This document shows positions 1 through 6,411 of a stretch of DNA of 34,524 nucleotides, one piece after another. The position numbers were made by a program, and so were the translations under genes. Source of the DNA: Oscillospiraceae bacterium (lineage in GTDB: Bacteria; Bacillota; Clostridia; Oscillospirales; CAG-272); assembly GCA_015064285.1 (NCBI GenBank), contig SVSN01000025.1, forward strand, positions 1 through 34,524, read 5' to 3'. The notes under the pieces are model-generated. The model saw nothing but the letters and a program-made list of their open reading frames with translations. It did not search any database and was not told the origin of the DNA. The first letter of the stretch is position 1. Each line of letters opens with the position of its first letter.

Positions 1-346
1 GCTTCTTGTAGAAAGCAGTGTCGTTCAGAGAGGAAGCAGCAGCGGCGTCTTCGTGTTCAACGCCATCCTTGTAAACCAGACGGTCTACGATACGGCCCTT
101 CAGCAGGTGTTCTTCTACGATTTCCGGAATATCATCTTCGGTAACCATGCTGTAGAAGGTTCCTTCGGGGTAGATGATCATGATCGGGCCCAGAGCACAC
201 AGACCGAAACAACCGGTCATAACGATCTTGACTTCTTCAGCCAGACCTTTTGCCTGCAGTTCAGCAGCCAGCTTATCATGAAGCTTGGCACTGCCGGAAG
301 AAGTACAACCGGTACCGCCACAAATCAATACATGAGAACGAATCAT
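1..346 (-). CDS. NADH dehydrogenase/hydrogenase subunit, NuoF/HydB-like (partial, N-terminal part only)
   Basis: The gene runs off the left edge, so only about 115 N-terminal residues are visible. They form a thioredoxin-like [2Fe-2S] domain with four cysteines in the usual pattern: C9 and C14 (ICGGTGC), then C46 and C50 (MTGCFGLC). This domain precedes the flavin/NADH-binding NuoF core in HydB-type subunits of NADH- and ferredoxin-linked [FeFe]-hydrogenases. The role is inferred from family knowledge: passing electrons between NADH, flavin and Fe-S clusters in a soluble complex. The start at 346 is supported by AGGAGG 11 bases upstream. It is the last visible gene of the operon that begins at 6185; a catalytic HydA gene would be expected beyond the edge but cannot be seen. 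The flavin and NADH domains are outside the window, so a stand-alone ferredoxin cannot be fully excluded. Confidence 0.8.
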   Translation of the reverse strand, partial: MIRSHVLICGGTGCTSSGSAKLHDKLAAELQAKGLAEEVKIVMTGCFGLCALGPIMIIYPEGTFYSMVTEDDIPEIVEEHLLKGRIVDRLVYKDGVEHEDAAAASSLNDTAFYKK

Positions 347-367
347 AACTGTTTATTCCTCCTGAAG

Positions 368-742
368 TTAAATCTTTGCAGCGCCGATGGTGTAATCGGT
401 AACTACTGCGCCGCCCTTGATGTGCTTTTCGATCACTTCCTGAGCCTTTTCTGCGGTCATCTTTACGTAGGTAACCTTTTCAGCGTCCTTCTGGTAGATT
501 TCCACAACGGGTTCGTACTGGCAGATGCCGATGCAGCCGGTCTGGGTTACGGTTACGGTTTCAGCAAGGCCTGCTGCGTTTACGCCTTCCACGAAAGCGT
601 TCAGAACAGGACGTGCGCCGGCGGCGATACCGCAGGTTGCCATACCGACAACAACGCGGATTTCATTCCCGTCGGCCTGACGGACAGCTACTTTGTCGGC
701 CATCTTGGCTTTGATCGCCATCAGTTCTTCTAAAGACTTCAT
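368..742 (-). CDS. Thioredoxin-like (2Fe-2S) ferredoxin domain protein
   Basis: This 124-residue soluble protein resembles the C-terminal half of NuoE and the small ferredoxin subunits next to bifurcating hydrogenases. Visible cysteines are C37 (GMATCGIAAGA) and C70/C74 (TGCIGICQYEP). The CxxxC pair before a conserved Tyr-Glu-Pro is typical of thioredoxin-fold [2Fe-2S] domains. A fourth cysteine in the usual place is missing, so cluster ligation may be unusual or use another residue. It starts at 742 with AAGGA nine bases upstream and ends 21 bases before the NuoF-like gene, so the two are almost certainly co-transcribed and probably sit in one complex. The 59-base gap upstream (743-801) is very AT-rich but shows no promoter I can defend. 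An electron-transfer role is inferred from family and context. Confidence 0.82.
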   Translation of the reverse strand: MKSLEELMAIKAKMADKVAVRQADGNEIRVVVGMATCGIAAGARPVLNAFVEGVNAAGLAETVTVTQTGCIGICQYEPVVEIYQKDAEKVTYVKMTAEKAQEVIEKHIKGGAVVTDYTIGAAKI

Positions 743-801
743 AAACTTGGATCCTTTCTGCTTTATATAAATAAATAATAAACAAACAGGGTATACTGGG
801 A

Positions 802-1371
802 TTATGCTTCTTCTCCGGCGTACTGTTCCTGCAGATAACCGCCGATCCAGGCCAGGATTTCCGGTTCCGCAAGGGAGATTTCCTCGCCCAGCATGGCACG
901 CAGATCCGCACAGTGCAGTTCCACGTTTCCGCCGGGAAAGGTATGTACATAGGAGAAGTTGACTTCGGGAGAACCCTGAATGAGGGTTTTGACGGTCTCA
1001 ACCATGTCTCCCAGGGGGATAAAATCGATATGGTTTCTGCCGAAGGTACCTTTGATCACCGTACCATGGTCGGGATTCTCGCTTCCGTCCTCGTTTTTGG
1101 CAGGAACGGAAGTGATTTTCACACCACCGCCGGTCATTTCGGCCAGCATGGTCAGAAAAGGCACGCCCAGCCCCACCTTCCGGGTTTTCCGGGTGGTGAA
1201 GAAGGGATTGGACAGGCTTTCCACCTGCTCCTTCGACATACCGCATCCGTTATCGGTTACGGTAAAGGTGAGCCAGTCGCCCTCTTCAATCAGAGAAATG
1301 AGGATGGTATCCGCACCGGCACGGACAGAATTCATGGTAATGTCCAGCACATACAGAGAAAATTCATCCAT
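802..1371 (-). CDS. GHKL-type ATP-binding protein (histidine-kinase-like ATPase domain only)
   Basis: This 189-residue protein has the Bergerat ATP-binding fold of histidine kinases but no visible dimerization/phospho-acceptor domain or membrane segment. Motifs seen: N box with N14 (DITMNSVRAG), G1 box D40-N-G-C-G-M, F box around SNPFFTT (54-60) and G2 box VGLGVPF (66-72). The C-terminal 70 residues belong to no family I recognise. The start at 1371 has AAGGA nine bases upstream. The gene lies 6 bases after the PHP gene and before the ferredoxin gene in the hydrogenase operon. Proteins like this recur in clostridial hydrogenase clusters; their substrate is not established. A signalling role with the second ATPase (3944-4366) and the sensory hydrogenase-like protein is inference. 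Confidence 0.85.
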   Translation of the reverse strand: MDEFSLYVLDITMNSVRAGADTILISLIEEGDWLTFTVTDNGCGMSKEQVESLSNPFFTTRKTRKVGLGVPFLTMLAEMTGGGVKITSVPAKNEDGSENPDHGTVIKGTFGRNHIDFIPLGDMVETVKTLIQGSPEVNFSYVHTFPGGNVELHCADLRAMLGEEISLAEPEILAWIGGYLQEQYAGEEA

Positions 1372-1377
1372 GCTCGC

Positions 1378-2133
1378 TTATCCTTTCTGTTCAGTGGAAT
1401 TCTCGCCCCGCAGATACCGGAACAGGCTTTGTCTGACACGGTCGCTGCTGTAGGGTTCGTCCTCCAGTTCCAGTGCGTTGACGGCTTCCGACAGGGTCCA
1501 CAGATTATGGGCGTCGGAGTCGATCACGCGGGCCATCTCCTTGATATGGGGGAACATACTGGTATAAATCGGTACAGAGGTGGGGTCGTTCAGCTCATAA
1601 GCGGTGAATGCCGGCTTTTTCGGGAAGGAACCCAGTACGGCAACCATTCCGTTGGAGGAGCGGTCGATATGGGCAGGGTAACAGATTCCGTCGTAGGGCT
1701 TCACCAGTTCAAACGCTTCTTCGATGGAGATCGATGTTGCATTGATGAGCAGATCTTCTTCCTCTCTGACCATTTCATCATTTTCGTCCATGACACGCTG
1801 ATTTCCGAAGATTTCCGGTTTGTTTTTGATCCGGACCCGTCTTGTATCCACCATTTCCCCGAAAGCCATAGCGGCATCCAGTGTGGGAAACAGGCATACA
1901 AGGTGGACATCTTCCGCCGTTGTCAGCTCCATACCGGCCACAGGAATCAGGCCCAGCTTCTTTGCCTGGGCGAAAAACGCGGGGCAGTTGGCTGTGGAGT
2001 TATGGTCGGTGAGGGCTACGATCTGCAGTCCGTTGATCACCGCCATCCCGGCGATATTGGCAGGGGTCATGTCGTCGTCACCGCAGGGAGAAAGGCAGGA
2101 ATGCACATGCAGATCGTAGAAATACCGGTTCAT
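1378..2133 (-). CDS. PHP-domain metal-dependent phosphoesterase
   Basis: The 251-residue protein carries the polymerase-and-histidinol-phosphatase fold: D7-L-H9-V-H11 near the N terminus, D43-H44 (LTDHNS), E69 (GMELTT), H77, a later AHIDRSSNG segment and a C-terminal SDAHNLW motif. These are the metal ligands of TrpH-like phosphoesterases, which cleave phosphate esters or nucleotides. The reading frame extends upstream to 2226, but AGGAGG at 2143-2148 places the start at the ATG at 2133 (spacing 9); a second ATG at 2139 would be only 3 bases from it. It lies 6 bases upstream of the GHKL ATPase gene and downstream of a DRTGG gene. The substrate is unknown; the setting suggests turnover of a nucleotide or phosphorylated signal linked to redox state, which is inference. 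Confidence 0.88.
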   Translation of the reverse strand: MNRYFYDLHVHSCLSPCGDDDMTPANIAGMAVINGLQIVALTDHNSTANCPAFFAQAKKLGLIPVAGMELTTAEDVHLVCLFPTLDAAMAFGEMVDTRRVRIKNKPEIFGNQRVMDENDEMVREEEDLLINATSISIEEAFELVKPYDGICYPAHIDRSSNGMVAVLGSFPKKPAFTAYELNDPTSVPIYTSMFPHIKEMARVIDSDAHNLWTLSEAVNALELEDEPYSSDRVRQSLFRYLRGENSTEQKG

Positions 2134-2164
2134 GTTCATCCTCCTCCTTTCAGCGGCTGCGGGG

Positions 2165-2485
2165 TTACATATTTTTGGCAATTCCGGCGCACAGTTCGTA
2201 CACCGTTTTCTCGGAAGACAGGACACAGATGCCTTTTTCCCTGGCGGCTTCCAGTGCTTCCGGCACCAGGGTCACGCCCTCAGCCAGAATCACGGCGGCG
2301 GCTTCGGTCAGGCTTGCCACGGCGATCACATTCATGTTGTTCATGATGGTGATCCACAGGTTGTCCGCTTCCACATGGCTCATGGCCCGGCTCAGCAGAT
2401 CCCCGGCGTATACACCGTCAAAGGATTCCACCGATCCGCAGACCGTTTTCAGGTCCAGTGTTTCCAGCAGCTGTTTTCCGTTCAT
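2165..2485 (-). CDS. DRTGG-domain protein
   Basis: The protein has 106 residues and matches the small stand-alone DRTGG-domain proteins, a fold also found beside CBS domains and in phosphotransacetylase N-terminal regions. It has no catalytic motif I can identify; the conserved-looking parts are VYAGDLLSRAMSH (about 25-37) and a central stretch of small hydrophobic residues (IAVASLTEAAAVILAEG). Its ATG overlaps the stop of the hydrogenase-like gene by four bases (ATGA), and AGGAG lies 7 bases upstream, showing translational coupling. A second, divergent DRTGG gene lies at 4379-4720 in the same operon, so the two may form a hetero-oligomer. Ligand binding, perhaps nucleotide, is inferred from the family; the function is not known. 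Confidence 0.82.
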   Translation of the reverse strand: MNGKQLLETLDLKTVCGSVESFDGVYAGDLLSRAMSHVEADNLWITIMNNMNVIAVASLTEAAAVILAEGVTLVPEALEAAREKGICVLSSEKTVYELCAGIAKNM

Positions 2486-3828
2486 TGTTTTTCTCCTGTG
2501 TCTCCGGAGCTCTTTATGATGCGTTTATCCGCAGGGAACGCATCGGCGGGAACTCCTTCCTTCCGTTTATTCAAAAACTGATGGAACAGCATCCGCATAT
2601 TTACGGTGCATTCGTCCGCATTGGTTTCTCCCTTTACGATATCTTCTGCGAAAGCCATACAGGTCGGCGCCCCGCAGGAACCGCAGTCCGTACCGGGAAG
2701 GCAGGTGCAGATGCTTTCGATTTCCGCCATCATCCGCATAGCCTCGTTCCGGTCGTCAGACAGCCGGTTGTAGGGGTTATACTCGATCATATCCGAAGCC
2801 ACAGCCGTTTCCGGGATCGTACCTTCCTTTTCGGGACGGTTGGGAGATACCGGCAGATACCGTTTCAGGGACTGGAGTCTGGCCTGGGCGATATAGGGAT
2901 TGGCCACAGTCATGGCACCGCCCACGCATCCGCCGCTGCAGGCATTCAGTTCCACATACTCCAGATTGTTGATGCCTTCGTTGTCGATCTGTTCCAGTAC
3001 GCGGATGCAGTTTTCGATACCGTCCGCTGCCAGATAATGTTCATTGAAGATCGCAGAAGATTCACCGCCGGTGGATGCCCAGCCGATACCGATCATGCCG
3101 GCTTCGGTGGATTCGGCGGGATCGTCGATATGCTTCATCACGTCGATCAGCTGGAAATATACGTCTCTGACAGAGAGTACATAGTCCACTGCGTTCTTGT
3201 CGCCGGCAAATCCGTTCTTTACGTAACTTACCTTACCGGGACAGGGAGAGATGAAGAATACGCCGATCTGTTCGGGGGAAAGCTCGGGATGTTCTTCCAT
3301 GGCTTCCTTTCTGGCGATCCCGGCGGCCACTTCAATCGGCGGCAGCAGGGGAATGATGTTCTCGCACAGGAAGGGGTAGTTCATGCTGATCATCCGGGAA
3401 ATCACGGGACAGGCAGAGCTGATTACGGGCTTGGGAATATCATCCCGTTTCAGATAGATTCTGGTATAGGCTGACACCAGTTCCGCAGCTCTTGCCACTT
3501 CAAACACCTTGTCAAACCCCATTTTGTAAAGCCCTTCGATAATAAAGCCGATATTGTCCATATTATCAAACTGGCCATACAGTGCAGGAGCGGGCAAGGC
3601 AATTTTGTAGGCAAACTGCTCCATTTTTTCCAGAGAGTCATGGGTCGCTTTCTTGGCTTTATGGGAGCACACCCGGATACATTCCCCGCAGTCGATACAC
3701 CTTTCGGCATTGATGACCGCATGGCCGTCCCGGATCCGGATTGCCTCTGTGGGACAGCGTTTGAGGCAGGCTGTACATCCCTTGCACTTGCTCACATCCA
3801 GTGAAACTGAATGCTTGTATTCTTTCAT
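2482..3828 (-). CDS. Sensory-type [FeFe]-hydrogenase-like iron-sulfur protein (HydS/HfsB-like)
   Basis: The 448-residue protein has two N-terminal [4Fe-4S] ferredoxin motifs (C15, C18, C21, C25 and C44, C47, C50, C54), an iron-hydrogenase large-subunit domain (about 75-325), and a C-terminal Fes-type [4Fe-4S] motif (C382, C385, C390, C407). All four H-cluster cysteine ligands can be placed: C140 (SSACP), C196 (SPCPGK), C297 and C301 (NACSGGC). The proton-relay cysteine that precedes the first ligand in catalytic enzymes (TSCCP) is alanine here (A139), and the third motif lacks the GGGQP tail. These are features of sensory group C/D hydrogenases rather than production enzymes. No PAS domain is present, unlike typical HydS. 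Neighbouring ATPase, PHP and DRTGG genes support a signalling role. GAGGTGA just upstream supports the start at 3828. Confidence 0.88.
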   Translation of the reverse strand: MKEYKHSVSLDVSKCKGCTACLKRCPTEAIRIRDGHAVINAERCIDCGECIRVCSHKAKKATHDSLEKMEQFAYKIALPAPALYGQFDNMDNIGFIIEGLYKMGFDKVFEVARAAELVSAYTRIYLKRDDIPKPVISSACPVISRMISMNYPFLCENIIPLLPPIEVAAGIARKEAMEEHPELSPEQIGVFFISPCPGKVSYVKNGFAGDKNAVDYVLSVRDVYFQLIDVMKHIDDPAESTEAGMIGIGWASTGGESSAIFNEHYLAADGIENCIRVLEQIDNEGINNLEYVELNACSGGCVGGAMTVANPYIAQARLQSLKRYLPVSPNRPEKEGTIPETAVASDMIEYNPYNRLSDDRNEAMRMMAEIESICTCLPGTDCGSCGAPTCMAFAEDIVKGETNADECTVNMRMLFHQFLNKRKEGVPADAFPADKRIIKSSGDTGEKQ

Positions 3829-3943
3829 GCTTCACCTCGTGTTTTCTGTTTTCTGAGGCGCAACATTTCCGATGGACGCATCTTGCAGAAGCATCCGGTA
3901 ACTCTGTCCCGCAGCCTTTACTGCTGCAGAAACAAATGCTTTA

Positions 3944-4366
3944 TCAGATGTTGACACGCATGGTGATGGTAGTACCTACGCCGACTTCCGTATCAATACG
4001 CATATCGTCGGTGTATTTCTTCATGTTGGGAAGACCCATGCCGGCACCGAAGCCGAGGGCACGGATATTGTCTCTGGCAGTGGAATATCCTTCCTGCATG
4101 GCCAGATCGATATCGGGGATCCCGGGGCCTTTGTCAGCCAGAACGATTTCTATGTACTCATCGCCCACTGTCACATCGGCAGTACCGCCGTTGGCGTGGA
4201 TGACCATATTGATCTCGCCTTCATACATAGCGATCGAAACACGGCGCATTACATCCGGAGGGAATCCCAGCTGGCGCAGTTTCTTCTTCACCATAACAGA
4301 TGCTTCTCCAGCAGAGGAAAAGTTTTCGCCATCTACGTCAAAATGAAATTTCACGGGTTCGTGCAT
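3944..4366 (-). CDS. RsbW-like ATP-binding protein (anti-sigma-factor-type kinase domain)
   Basis: This 140-residue protein is a compact Bergerat-fold ATPase of the RsbW/SpoIIAB type. Motifs: N box around E49-I-N-M (EGEINMVIHANG, 49-60), G1 box D78-K-G-P-G-I, and G2 box GFGAGMGLPN (105-114). RsbW-type proteins bind and phosphorylate antagonists or hold sigma factors; no sigma factor or STAS antagonist gene is in view, so the partner is unknown. The start at 4366 is preceded by AAGGAGGAG, and the gene follows a DRTGG gene by 12 bases. A 115-base gap separates it from the next gene, the hydrogenase-like protein; I see no gene or clear terminator in that gap. It is distinct from the GHKL protein at 802-1371, which has a histidine-kinase-like architecture. 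Confidence 0.87.
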   Translation of the reverse strand: MHEPVKFHFDVDGENFSSAGEASVMVKKKLRQLGFPPDVMRRVSIAMYEGEINMVIHANGGTADVTVGDEYIEIVLADKGPGIPDIDLAMQEGYSTARDNIRALGFGAGMGLPNMKKYTDDMRIDTEVGVGTTITMRVNI

Positions 4367-4378
4367 ACCGTCTCCTCC

Positions 4379-4720
4379 TTATTGTCCGGTCAGGCCGTTG
4401 GAATACAAAATTCCGCAGGCCTCATAGGCCCGTCTGGCGGAGCGCATCACTACGATCCCGCATTCTTCTGCCAGGATCCGCATTTCCTCGGTGGGAATCT
4501 TGCTGCGCACGAATACGATACAGAGAATATCCATCATGGCGGCGGTGCGGATGACCTGTGCGTTAACCAGACCTGTGACCAGCACGCCCTGGTCTTTCAC
4601 GTAAGCCAGTACGTCGCTCATCATATCGCTGCAGCATGCGGAGTCTACTTCCCCGTCCAGGAATTCTTCTCCGCAGAGCAGTTCTGCCTGCAAAAGGTCT
4701 TGAATTTCTTTGATTTTCAT
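4379..4720 (-). CDS. DRTGG-domain protein (second copy)
   Basis: The 113-residue protein is a distant paralogue of the DRTGG protein at 2165-2485. It has the pattern of an N-terminal helix (MKIKEIQDLLQAELLCGEE), a turn with two adjacent cysteines (C29, C30 in SACCSDMMSDVLAY) and a C-terminal alternating strand-helix region (ILCIVFVRSKIPTEEMRILAEE). No catalytic residues are evident. It sits between the NuoE-like gene and the RsbW-like ATPase in the hydrogenase operon. Such DRTGG proteins recur next to HATPase genes in clostridial NADH-hydrogenase clusters. AAGGA lies 12 bases before the ATG at 4720. The function is unknown; a regulatory or ligand-sensing role is inference. Confidence 0.82.
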   Translation of the reverse strand: MKIKEIQDLLQAELLCGEEFLDGEVDSACCSDMMSDVLAYVKDQGVLVTGLVNAQVIRTAAMMDILCIVFVRSKIPTEEMRILAEECGIVVMRSARRAYEACGILYSNGLTGQ

Positions 4721-4811
4721 AAGCTTGTTATATCCTTCTCCGGGGAATTCCCGGTAAAAACGTGAGCTTTATCGGATATGTAGGGTGGGAGCCGGGGGAA
4801 TTTTCGAAAAC

Positions 4812-5312
4812 TTACTGATCCTGATACTTCTTCAGGATTTCGGGCAGCTGGCTGGGTTCCAGACGGCCGTATACATCTTCACCGATGGTCAGAACGGGAG
4901 CCAGACCGCAGGCGCCGATGCAGCGGGTTGCGTCCAGAGAGAACTTCAGGTCGGAGGTGATGCCGCCGCCCTTGATACCCAGCAGTTCTTCCAGCTTTTC
5001 CATCAGGATACCGGAGCCCTTAACGTAGCAGGCGGTACCGAGACATACAGACACCGGGTAGGTACCCTTGGGGCTCAGCAGGAACTGGGAGTAGAAGGTA
5101 ACTACGCCGAATACTTCAGAGTAGGGAACGCCAAGACCCTGTGCGATAGCCTTCTGAACTTCTTCCGGCAGATAGCCGTAGATGTCCTGTGCCTTCTGCA
5201 GAACGGGCATCAGAGCGCCGGCCTGTCCCTTGTAATCTGCGATCAGTCTGTCCAGAGCGATCTTCTGCTCTGTGGTACCCTTGAAGGGCAGAGTGGTCAT
5301 AGACTTTTTCAT
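4812..5312 (-). CDS. NADH dehydrogenase subunit NuoE-like [2Fe-2S] protein (HydC-like)
   Basis: The 166-residue protein matches the 24-kDa subunit family: an N-terminal helical bundle (LMPVLQKAQDIYGYLPEEV, about 34-52), the GVVTFYSQF signature (69-77) and a thioredoxin-like domain holding one [2Fe-2S] cluster through C90, C95 (VCLGTACYVKG), C131 and C135 (CIGACGLAP). Length and cysteine spacing are normal. In HydABC-type bifurcating hydrogenases this subunit partners with the NuoF-like subunit, here encoded at 1-346 at the other end of the operon. The start at 5312 has AGGAGG 11 bases upstream. It follows the mrp gene by 27 bases. Confidence 0.93.
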   Translation of the reverse strand: MKKSMTTLPFKGTTEQKIALDRLIADYKGQAGALMPVLQKAQDIYGYLPEEVQKAIAQGLGVPYSEVFGVVTFYSQFLLSPKGTYPVSVCLGTACYVKGSGILMEKLEELLGIKGGGITSDLKFSLDATRCIGACGLAPVLTIGEDVYGRLEPSQLPEILKKYQDQ

Positions 5313-5339
5313 AACTTTGGATTCCTCCTGTATATTGTA

Positions 5340-6185
5340 TTACTTTTTAGCAACAAACGCTTCCACGCTGTCTGCAACGCCATCCATATAATCGTTTTCC
5401 ATCAGCTCGATGATTCCCTTGTCACAGAGAGCCGCCAGCTTGGGATCGATGGGCAGTCTGCCGAGGAAGGGAATTTCACATTCTTCAGCCACAGCTTCTG
5501 CCTTGGAGTTGCCGAACACGTAGATTTCCTTGCCGCAGTCGGGGCATACGGCATAGGACATATTTTCCACCAGGCCGATTACCGGAATGTTCATCATGGC
5601 GGCCATGTTCACAGCCTTCTTGACGATCATGGAAACCAGATCCTGAGGAGTGGTTACGATGATGATGCCGTCCAGCGGAACGGACTGGAATACGGTCAGC
5701 GGTACGTCGCCGGTTCCCGGAGGCATATCGATGAACAGAAATTCCGTGTCATCCCAGACCACATCGGTCCAGAACTGCTTGACGGTGCCGGCGATCACGG
5801 GACCTCTCCAGACTACCGGACGGGTTTCTTCTTCCAGCAGCAGGTTTACAGAGATCATCTTGATACCTGTCTTGGTTTCCAGCGGCAGCAGACCGTCGCC
5901 GGTGGACAGGATATCACCCTTTGCGCCGAATGCCTTGGGAATGGAGGGGCCGGTAATATCGGCGTCCAGAATCCCTACGGTGTGTTCTCTGCGGCGCATG
6001 GTGGTAGCCAGCATGGAAGTAACGATGGATTTGCCCACGCCGCCCTTACCGGACACAATACCGATCACGTGACCGATTTTGGAGTCCTTATGGGGCTCTT
6101 CGTACGTGGGAGCCTGACTGCGGGACGAACAGTTCGCACTGCACGTGGAACAGTCATGGGTACAGTTGGTGTTTTCTTCAGCCAT
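5340..6185 (-). CDS. mrp: Mrp/NBP35-family Fe-S cluster carrier ATPase
   Basis: The 281-residue protein is a P-loop ATPase of the Mrp/ApbC/NBP35 family, which binds and delivers [4Fe-4S] clusters to target enzymes in the cytoplasm. It has the deviant Walker A SGKGGVGKS (45-53), the MPPGTGD segment, and a C-terminal CxxC (YAVCPDC) that bridges a shared cluster in the dimer. The N-terminal 20 residues contain four cysteines (C8, C12, C15, C19), like the extra N-terminal cluster of NBP35 proteins. It is the first gene of the hydrogenase operon, with a strong promoter at 6235-6263, which fits a role in maturing the many Fe-S proteins encoded downstream. That link is inference. Confidence 0.93.
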   Translation of the reverse strand: MAEENTNCTHDCSTCSANCSSRSQAPTYEEPHKDSKIGHVIGIVSGKGGVGKSIVTSMLATTMRRREHTVGILDADITGPSIPKAFGAKGDILSTGDGLLPLETKTGIKMISVNLLLEEETRPVVWRGPVIAGTVKQFWTDVVWDDTEFLFIDMPPGTGDVPLTVFQSVPLDGIIIVTTPQDLVSMIVKKAVNMAAMMNIPVIGLVENMSYAVCPDCGKEIYVFGNSKAEAVAEECEIPFLGRLPIDPKLAALCDKGIIELMENDYMDGVADSVEAFVAKK

Positions 6186-6234
6186 ACTTTTAAGATTCCT
6201 TTCTATACAATACAGCTTTCATGCATTCCCTACT

Positions 6235-6263
6235 ATTATACTCCAATCTCCCGAAAATTACAA
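6235..6263 (-). promoter_or_regulatory. Sigma-A-type promoter of the mrp-hydrogenase operon
   Basis: Read on the minus strand, -35 TTGTAA (6258-6263) and -10 TATAAT (6235-6240) are separated by exactly 17 bases. Transcription would begin near 6228, about 43 bases upstream of the mrp start codon. The -35 and following bases (TTGTAATTTTCGGG) resemble the promoters at 27170 and 29698. Confidence 0.8.
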
Positions 6264-6351
6264 GAGATATTTCGATATTCCCCCGTTGAATTTCTGTTTT
6301 TAGAGGAAATTTGTTTCTGTTTTTCCCATTTTTCCCAAAACCGGACAAAGC

Positions 6352-6378
6352 AAAAAGAGAACCTTTTCAGGCTCTCTT
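6352..6378 (-). terminator. Rho-independent terminator after the P-type ATPase-like gene
   Basis: On the minus strand a 9-bp stem (AAGAGAGCC with GGTTCTCTT, one G-U pair) encloses a 6-base loop and is followed by a T run. It lies 34 bases past the stop codon at 6412 and closes the long minus-strand gene series before the hydrogenase promoter. Confidence 0.82.
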
Positions 6379-6411
6379 CTGACTGTATGAAAACATACTT
6401 TACCATGCAGA

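Noticed and set aside
913-2346. A 477-codon plus-strand open frame opposite the GHKL ATPase and PHP genes.
   Set aside because: Antisense to two genes with full motif sets; no ribosome binding site or recognisable domain.
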